Part shown: positions 59,546 to 64,000 of the stretch, piece after piece
Layout of the letters: each line of letters begins with the position of its first letter
Position numbering within the stretch: the stretch's first letter is position 1
Assembly: GCF_001514215.1 (NCBI RefSeq)
Contig: NZ_KQ948860.1
Coordinates: 196,083 to 260,082, forward strand
Origin: Streptomyces bungoensis
GTDB lineage: Bacteria > Actinomycetota > Actinomycetes > Streptomycetales > Streptomycetaceae
Reading direction: 5' to 3'
DNA: 64,000 nt
Notes under the pieces: model-generated
The model's input: only the letters and a program-made list of their open reading frames with translations
The model's database searches: none
Told to the model about the DNA's origin: nothing
Position numbers and translations under genes: made by a program

Positions 59546-60244
59546 CTAGTACCAGTGGTTGGCCTGCCAGAACGACCAGGCCTCACAGGGGCTGCCGTAC
59601 CGGCTGTTCATGTAGTTGAGGCCCCACTTGATCTGGGTGGCCGGGTTGGTCTGCCAGTCGGCACCCGCGGAGGCGTACTTGCCGGCGGGCAGGGCCTGGA
59701 AGAGACCGTAGGCACCGGAGGAGGCGTTGACCGCCTGGTAGTTCCAGCTGGACTCGTGGTCCACGATGTTGCTGAAGCACTGGAACTGGCCGCCCGCCAC
59801 CATCTGGCGCGCCATGGCCTGGATCTGCGCGGCGGTGTAGCTGCTCTGGACGGGGAAGCTGGAGGAGCTCCGTGCGGAGTCGCGGCTCGCCGCGGCCTTC
59901 GCCTCGACGCGCTCCTTGGCGGCCTTGGCCGCCTGCTCGGCTGCGGCCTTCTTCGCGACGGCCGTCTCGGCCGCGGCCTTGCGGGCCGCCGCCTCGGCGT
60001 CCTTCTTGGCGCTCGCGTCGGCGGCGATGGCCTGGGCGTCGGCCTGCTGCGTCAGGGACGCGGTCTGCACCTGGGCCTGCTCACCTGCGGGTATGTCCGC
60101 GAGGAGCGTGGTGTCGGCTGCCGTCGCCTCGGCGTCGTTGTTGTTCTGCGCGACGCTGCCCGAGGCAACTCCGACGACGCTTCCGACGGCGGTGACCGCG
60201 GTGGCCGAGACCACTGCGAATCCCCGGACCGAAATCCGGCTCAC
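59546..60244 (-). CDS. Secreted transglycosylase-like protein
   Basis: 232 residues from GTG 60244 (GGAAGGA upstream); an ATG at 60262 is possible. The signal peptide (ISVRGFAVVSATAVTAVGSV) leads to an Ala/Lys/Glu-rich helical linker of about 90 residues, likely a coiled coil, and a C-terminal lysozyme-fold domain: catalytic Glu in NIVDHESSWNYQAVN, then SGAYGLFQALP, QIKWGLNYMNSRYGSPCEAW and terminal ANHWY. It should cleave peptidoglycan glycan strands during growth or germination, like Rpf/SLT proteins. It is preceded by a long leader region with a GTGTGA/TCACAC dyad. Confidence 0.9.
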   Translation of the reverse strand: MSRISVRGFAVVSATAVTAVGSVVGVASGSVAQNNNDAEATAADTTLLADIPAGEQAQVQTASLTQQADAQAIAADASAKKDAEAAARKAAAETAVAKKAAAEQAAKAAKERVEAKAAASRDSARSSSSFPVQSSYTAAQIQAMARQMVAGGQFQCFSNIVDHESSWNYQAVNASSGAYGLFQALPAGKYASAGADWQTNPATQIKWGLNYMNSRYGSPCEAWSFWQANHWY

Positions 60245-60669
60245 ACGGTTTCCTTCCAGCATCGCCCGCTTCGGTGACCCTGGCGGACGCAATCGTGCCC
60301 CTGAACACTGGCCTCCCAACTGCGGGGTCACGGGAGGCGCGGGCCCGGTGGGCAACTCCCTTGCGGGGAGCGCCGCGTGGTGCTCGGGCGGCATACGGCG
60401 ACGCTATGGAGTTGGGGTGCTGCTGTGGTGCCGTACCGCTGGGGGTACAGATGTGCCGTATGCGGGGCCTGACAGGAATGAGACTCTGCCGTAACCCGAC
60501 ACCGGGTGGCAATTCCGAGTTGCGTGTGAAAGCTCACACCTCGTTTGTCCCTGGGGATTTCAGGAAACGGCCACACACGGCGGCGCCGCCCGGCTAGGCT
60601 CTTCGCCTTTGCCGGACGGCGCCAACTGCGTTCCTTCTCCGCCGATATGACCCCCAAGGGCCTACGGCC
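60245..60669 (-). promoter_or_regulatory. Long upstream region of the transglycosylase gene
   Basis: No gene in these 425 bases. A perfect 6-bp inverted repeat GTGTGA-N4-TCACAC at 60524-60539 gives GTG-N8-CAC, close to the Streptomyces Crp site GTGN6GNCAC. Crp is known to control wall hydrolases of the rpf type in S. coelicolor. I looked for the c-di-AMP (ydaO) riboswitch core that precedes some such genes and did not find it. The leader may still be structured. Confidence 0.45.
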
Positions 60670-61992
60670 TCAGATATGCCCCTCTTCCAGCATTTCGGTC
60701 ACAAGGGCCGCGATCCGGGACCTCTCGGACCGGGTCAGCGTGACGTGGGCGAAAAGCGGGTGCCCCTTCAGTTTCTCGACCACGGCGACGACACCGTCAT
60801 ATCGGCCGACACGCAGATTGTCCCTTTGCGCCACGTCGTGGGTCAGGACGACCCGGGAATTGGCGCCGATCCGGGACAGAACGGTCAGCAGGACATTGCG
60901 TTCCAGTGACTGCGCCTCGTCGACGATCACGAACGCGTCGTGCAGGGACCGGCCCCGGATGTGCGTGAGCGGCAGGACCTCCAGCATCCCGCGCGCGGTG
61001 ACCTCCTCGATGACCTCGCGGGACGTGACCGCCGAGAGCGTGTCGAAGACGGCCTGCGCCCACGGGCTCATCTTCTCCGCCTCGGAGCCGGGCAGATAGC
61101 CCAGTTCCTGCCCGCCGACCGCGTACAGCGGCCGGAAGACCATCACCTTCTGGTGCTGGCGGCGCTCCAGGACCGCCTCCAGACCCGCGCACAGCGCCAG
61201 CGCCGACTTGCCGGTGCCGGCCCGGCCGCCCATGGAGACGATGCCGACGTCCGGGTCGAGCAGCAGGTCGAGCGCGATGCGCTGCTCGGCGCTGCGGCCC
61301 TTGATCCCGAACGCCTCGCGGTCGCCGCGCACCAGCCGGACGTTGCCCTCCGCGGTGACCCGGCCGAGCGCCTTGCCGCGCTCGGACTGGATGGTCAGGC
61401 CGGTGTGCACGGGGAGGCCGGCGGCCTCCGGGACGTACACGTGCCCTTCCTCGAAGAGGATGTCCACCTGCTCCCCGGGAAGGGTCAGTTCGGACATCCC
61501 GGTCCAGCCGGAGTTCTCCGTGATGGCGAGTTCGGCGCGGTACTCCTCGGCCAGCAGGCCGACGGAGGAGGCCTTGATGCGGAGCGGCAGGTCCTTCGAC
61601 ACGACGGTGACGTCGAACCCCTCGGCCTGCAGATTGCGGGCCACCGCGAGGATGCGTGAGTCGTTGTCCCCCAGTCGGTAGCCGGACGGCAGCACGCTGG
61701 GGTCCGAGTGGTTGAGCTCGACACGGATCGTTCCGCCGAGGTCCCCGATGGGGATGGGGGAATCCAGGCGGCCGTTCTTCACCCGGTAGTCGTCCAGCAG
61801 GCGCAGCGCCTGGCGGGCGAAGTAGCCGAGTTCGGGATGGTGCCGCTTGGCCTCCAGCTCCGTGACCACCACGATCGGGAGCACGACCTCGTGCTCGTCG
61901 AAGCGGGTCAGGGCGTTCGGGTCGGCCAGCAGGACGCTGGTGTCGAGAACATACGTGCGCCGGTCGGGCTTGTGGCGCTTTGTGCTGGTCAC
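60670..61992 (-). CDS. PIN-PhoH family ATPase/RNase (PhoH2)
   Basis: About 440 residues from GTG 61992 (a second GTG at 61995 is equally possible). The N-terminal PIN ribonuclease domain has the acidic residues in TYVLDTSVLLADPNAL, VVTELEAK and GDNDSRILAVA; the C-terminal PhoH ATPase has Walker A GRAGTGKSALAL and Walker B DAFVIVDEAQSL. PhoH2 proteins unwind and cut RNA and are linked to stress. Length fits. It follows uppS on the same strand but with its own upstream region. Confidence 0.93.
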   Translation of the reverse strand: MTSTKRHKPDRRTYVLDTSVLLADPNALTRFDEHEVVLPIVVVTELEAKRHHPELGYFARQALRLLDDYRVKNGRLDSPIPIGDLGGTIRVELNHSDPSVLPSGYRLGDNDSRILAVARNLQAEGFDVTVVSKDLPLRIKASSVGLLAEEYRAELAITENSGWTGMSELTLPGEQVDILFEEGHVYVPEAAGLPVHTGLTIQSERGKALGRVTAEGNVRLVRGDREAFGIKGRSAEQRIALDLLLDPDVGIVSMGGRAGTGKSALALCAGLEAVLERRQHQKVMVFRPLYAVGGQELGYLPGSEAEKMSPWAQAVFDTLSAVTSREVIEEVTARGMLEVLPLTHIRGRSLHDAFVIVDEAQSLERNVLLTVLSRIGANSRVVLTHDVAQRDNLRVGRYDGVVAVVEKLKGHPLFAHVTLTRSERSRIAALVTEMLEEGHI

Positions 61993-62321
61993 CACGGAAG
62001 GACGTACCCCCTCGGATGAGGTCGGGGAGCGACGAAGAGGAAGCTGGGCCGGGAGGGCGGGAAGAACCAGGCCGGCAGACGGCCCTCGCACGCGGCGGGC
62101 CGAGAACCGGCCCTCCGCGGCTGCTTCCGTGCGACCGCACGGTCGGGCTGGTGCAAAAGACCTCCCGGGCGGACGGCCCCGTGCCGCCCGCTGAGATCCG
62201 ACACCCGTGGTTCGGGTGTCGACCTGTCTGGCTTATGCCCTCGAAAATGCACCACCATGCAGAACCGGCCGACAGCGCGCCCGTGAAGTCCTTGTTACAT
62301 CGCCACCAACCGGGGTATACG
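61993..62321 (-). other. Gene-free region upstream of the phoH-like gene
   Basis: About 330 bases without a convincing gene. A 9-bp stem-loop CGACACCCG / CGGGTGTCG (62199-62221, 5-nt loop) lies about 200 nt upstream of the start and would be in its leader or promoter. An AT-richer patch (62222-62260, with CATAAG on the minus strand) just beyond it may be the promoter, leaving the stem-loop near the 5' end of the mRNA. Confidence 0.4.
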
Positions 62322-62355
62322 GAACGCCCCGCACCGGGTGGGGCGCGGGGCGTTC
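62322..62355 (-). terminator. uppS terminator
   Basis: Perfect 11-bp inverted repeat GAACGCCCCGC / GCGGGGCGTTC with a 12-nt loop, 22 nt after the uppS stop. Confidence 0.85.
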
Positions 62356-62377
62356 AAGCAGGTCCACGAGCGGGCTG

Positions 62378-63151
62378 TCAGCCGCCGTAACGGCGGTGAC
62401 GTGCGGCGTAGTCGCGCAGGGCGCGCAGGAAGTCCACCTTGCGAAAGGCCGGCCAGAAGACCTCGCAGAAGTAGTACTCCGAGTGGGCGGTCTGCCAGAG
62501 CATGAATCCGGACAGCCGCTGCTCGCCGCTGGTGCGGATCACCAGGTCCGGGTCGGGCTGGTCGCCGGTGTAGAGGTGACGCCCGATCATGTCGATGTCG
62601 ACGGACTCGGCGACCTCCTCCAGCGTCACGCCCTTGTCCTGGGCGTCGAGGAGCATGGAGCGCACGGCGTCGGCGATCTCCTGCCGGCCGCCGTAGCCGA
62701 TGGCCACGTTGACGACTATCCCGTCGACGTGGGCGGTGGTCTCCTCGGCCTGCTTGAGGGTGTGCTGCATCCCGGCCGGCAGCAGGTCGGTGGTGCCGAC
62801 GTGGTGGACCCGCCAGCGGCCGTCGGCGGCGAGGGCGCGGACGACGTCCTCGATGATGCCGAGGAGCGGGACCAGCTCCTCCTGGGGGCGGTCGAAGTTG
62901 TCCGTCGACAGCAGCCAGAGGGTGACGACCTCGACGTCGGTCTCGGAGCACCAGCCGAGGAACTCCTCGATCTTGTCGGCGCCGGCCCGGTGGCCGTGGA
63001 CCGTGGTGGAGCCGGCGGCCTTCGCCCAGCGCCGGTTGCCGTCCATGATGACGCCGATGTGCTTGGGCACCTGAGCGTGGTCCAGGTGGCCTTCCACCCG
63101 GCGTGCGTAGAGCCTGACGAGCAGGCCGCGCAGCTTGTCGCGCAGGTTCAC
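62378..63151 (-). CDS. uppS: Isoprenyl (undecaprenyl-type) diphosphate synthase
   Basis: 257-residue cis-prenyltransferase making the long-chain polyprenyl diphosphate used as carrier lipid for cell wall. Motifs: HIGVIMDGNRRWAK (catalytic Asp), HGHRAGADKI, LWLLSTDNFDRP, DLVIRTSGEQRLSGFMLWQ and FWPAF. GTG 63151 (VNLRDKLRGLLVRLY) is chosen, with GGAGGG about 10 nt upstream; the open frame to 63334 is not conserved. It depends on IPP made by the MEP pathway, whose last enzyme is encoded at 36117. Confidence 0.95.
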   Translation of the reverse strand: MNLRDKLRGLLVRLYARRVEGHLDHAQVPKHIGVIMDGNRRWAKAAGSTTVHGHRAGADKIEEFLGWCSETDVEVVTLWLLSTDNFDRPQEELVPLLGIIEDVVRALAADGRWRVHHVGTTDLLPAGMQHTLKQAEETTAHVDGIVVNVAIGYGGRQEIADAVRSMLLDAQDKGVTLEEVAESVDIDMIGRHLYTGDQPDPDLVIRTSGEQRLSGFMLWQTAHSEYYFCEVFWPAFRKVDFLRALRDYAARHRRYGG

Positions 63152-63282
63152 GAGTTGTCTGCCCTCCGTGCGGCGGTCCCGGAAGCCGAAAGAGTACCCC
63201 CGCCCCGGCTCGGCTCCCCAGGACCGGCGGCGGGGGCGGCCCGTCGCACGGGGCCGGCGCGGCCCTGCGGACAAAAGAGAAC

Positions 63283-63315
63283 GGGCCGGTCCGTGGGGGG
63301 GAGACGGACCGGCCC
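63283..63315. terminator. 12-bp stem-loop upstream of uppS
   Basis: Perfect 12-bp arms with a 9-nt loop, 132 nt before the uppS start. A G-rich run follows on the plus strand. It could terminate a short transcript started at the upstream PHO-box-like promoter or attenuate uppS. Confidence 0.6.
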
Positions 63316-63560
63316 GAGGGGGGGTTTCCACCATAACCCTTCGTAAGCGCCGGCGCGTGCATCAGCGCGACACGAATACGCTCCGGAGTCGCCCGGCGAC
63401 GCCCCGGTGCTCACGGAAGGCTGGATTCAGGGGTGTCCGCCCCTCGATTCACAGCGGTTTCGCAGGCAGATCGGGCCGTATAGGGCGAGATCATGAGGTT
63501 TTGGGCCATCTTGGAGAATCGTCGGCCGGTTGTCCAGAGTCCCTCCGACGGGCTAACCCG

Positions 63561-63614
63561 TCAGCGAACGGTGACGTGACGGCTCCCCTGCGCGACCGAC
63601 CGGCATCGCGGCAC
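63561..63614 (-). CDS. Possible 17-residue leader ORF
   Basis: GTG 63614, 7 nt after a strong GGAGGGGG ribosome site, opens the frame VPRCRSVAQGSRHVTVR and a TGA. It lies downstream of the PHO-box-like repeats and upstream of the stem-loop. Too short to judge by codon use. It may be chance. Confidence 0.2.
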   Translation of the reverse strand: MPRCRSVAQGSRHVTVR

Positions 63615-63700
63615 CGCGCAGCCCCCTCCGCCGCACGGTGCCGCGCACGCGGATTTGCTGGCGCGAATAACCTTGGTCTGAACTTACGTGACAGGTGAGG

Positions 63701-63757
63701 CGCGTGTGAACCGCCGTCGATAACGATGTGGAAACCGTGGGGGAACGACGGGTGAAC
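63701..63757 (-). promoter_or_regulatory. PHO-box-like array of 11-bp direct repeats
   Basis: Read on the minus strand, GTTCACCCGTC, GTTCCCCCACG, GTTTCCACATC and GTTATCGACGG follow each other exactly every 11 bp (63757 down to 63714), and GTTCACACGCG comes after 2 more bases (63711-63701). The Streptomyces PhoP box is made of 11-bp repeats close to GTTCACCCGGC; the first unit matches 10 of 11 positions. Confidence 0.6.
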
Positions 63758-63798
63758 ACAGCGGCGATATGCCCGCTATGCCGCGCTCTCCCGGTTCG

Positions 63799-64000
63799 TC
63801 AGCGGCCCGGTTTGCGGACGTCGAAGAGATGCCGGGTGGCGTGCGCCACGAACGGCCCGTCCCGCTCGATCCGCTCGTGCAGCGCGCGCAGCTCGGGCTC
63901 GTACGCCTCCGCGGTGAAGCCGGGCACCATCCAGACCACCTTCCGCAGGAAGTGCACCACGGCGGCGATGTCGTGGAACTCCGTCCGCAGCCGCTCCGCC
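63799..64000 (-). CDS. SAM-dependent methyltransferase, C-terminal end only
   Basis: Open to the window edge; the last 67 codons are visible. The end sequence (FHDIAAVVHFLRKVVWMVPG ... ERDGPFVAHATRHLFDVRKP) matches the C-terminal part of class I methyltransferases common in actinobacteria. The SAM-binding motif would lie outside the window. Stop TGA at 63799. Confidence 0.7.
   Translation of the reverse strand, partial: AERLRTEFHDIAAVVHFLRKVVWMVPGFTAEAYEPELRALHERIERDGPFVAHATRHLFDVRKPGR

Larger units (their letters stand above)
63152..63798. other. 647-nt gene-free region upstream of uppS
   Basis: No convincing gene. It holds a 12-bp stem-loop GGGCCGGTCCGT / ACGGACCGGCCC (63283-63315), a 6-bp dyad GACGGG-N4-CCCGTC (63547-63562), a 17-codon open frame with good ribosome site (63561-63614, minus), an array of 11-bp direct repeats like a PHO box (63701-63757), and a weak hairpin (63761-63784) that may end the methyltransferase transcript. 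Such a dense set of signals suggests a regulated promoter, a long leader, or an unannotated small RNA. Confidence 0.5.

Noticed and set aside
60245..60669. c-di-AMP (ydaO-type) riboswitch ahead of the transglycosylase gene
   Set aside because: Such riboswitches precede some Streptomyces wall-hydrolase genes, but the conserved cores (GGGGGACC, GGGGTGAA, CCCGACAGCTAACCTCG) are not present on the minus strand here.
63316..63700. tRNA or other structured RNA gene upstream of uppS
   Set aside because: Several short stems are present, but no cloverleaf with T-loop GTTCGA and CCA-like end could be fitted on either strand.
63725..63735. DnaA box in the repeat array upstream of uppS
   Set aside because: TTTCCACA differs from the Streptomyces DnaA box TTGTCCACA, occurs once, and is better explained as one of the 11-bp PHO-like units.

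Overview
The window is a stretch of chromosome from a Streptomyces species. It is about 70% GC, codons end almost always in G or C, GTG starts are common, and it carries actinobacterial marker genes (the bldK peptide importer, a WhiB-like protein, DUF4245, SpoIIE-type phosphatases with HATPase domains). The gene order matches what I remember of the S. coelicolor core around SCO5119 to SCO5025, read backwards. There is no insertion sequence, prophage, CRISPR array, rRNA or tRNA that I can see.

Layout. Positions 1-3454 hold a peptide ABC importer operon (binding lipoprotein plus two permeases, the second cut by the window edge). A methyltransferase gene (3610-4416) sits between this operon and a complete bldKA-bldKB-bldKC-bldKD-bldKE operon (4347-10572), all on the minus strand. 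The translational GTPase typA follows, then another peptide-binding lipoprotein (13032-15224). A plus-strand succinate dehydrogenase operon (15540-19429) has a small leading gene, a Cys/His-rich five-helix anchor, the flavoprotein and the iron-sulfur subunit. Positions 19416-33150 are a mixed region: a membrane-anchored GH18-like protein, a coiled-coil membrane protein, two SpoIIE-family phosphatases, a lone anti-sigma-type HATPase, Nudix, SPOR-like and GntR genes, a septum-formation-like protein, a frameshifted RraA homologue, a DUF347 membrane protein and two small membrane proteins.

From 33388 to 45771 come conserved housekeeping genes: ychF, ppgK, ispH, xseA-xseB, a DUF4245 gene, glpX, a whiB-like gene, a DUF1707/LiaF-like gene, both classes of fumarase (class I and fumC) and a DUF402 gene. 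Positions 46067-57999 hold a third SpoIIE phosphatase, a class A penicillin-binding protein, an SPFH gene coupled to a ribbon-helix-helix gene, a PadR-ABC-FtsX operon, and divergent oxyR / ahpC-ahpD. The end (58051-64000) carries an AI-2E-type membrane protein, a secreted transglycosylase, a PIN-PhoH protein, uppS and the tail of a methyltransferase gene.

Themes. Peptide sensing and uptake, central carbon oxidation (succinate to fumarate to malate), partner-switch signalling, cell-wall building and peroxide defence lie side by side. The most interesting non-coding signals are a near-consensus DtxR/DmdR1 iron box between the LiaF-like gene and class I fumarase, an array of 11-bp direct repeats resembling a PhoP (PHO) box upstream of uppS, a 14-bp perfect palindrome inside the promoter of the SPFH/RHH pair, SigB-like promoter motifs in front of two anti-sigma/phosphatase genes, and a strong hairpin between bldKB and bldKC. 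Gene names rest on motifs and gene order read by eye; no database search was run.
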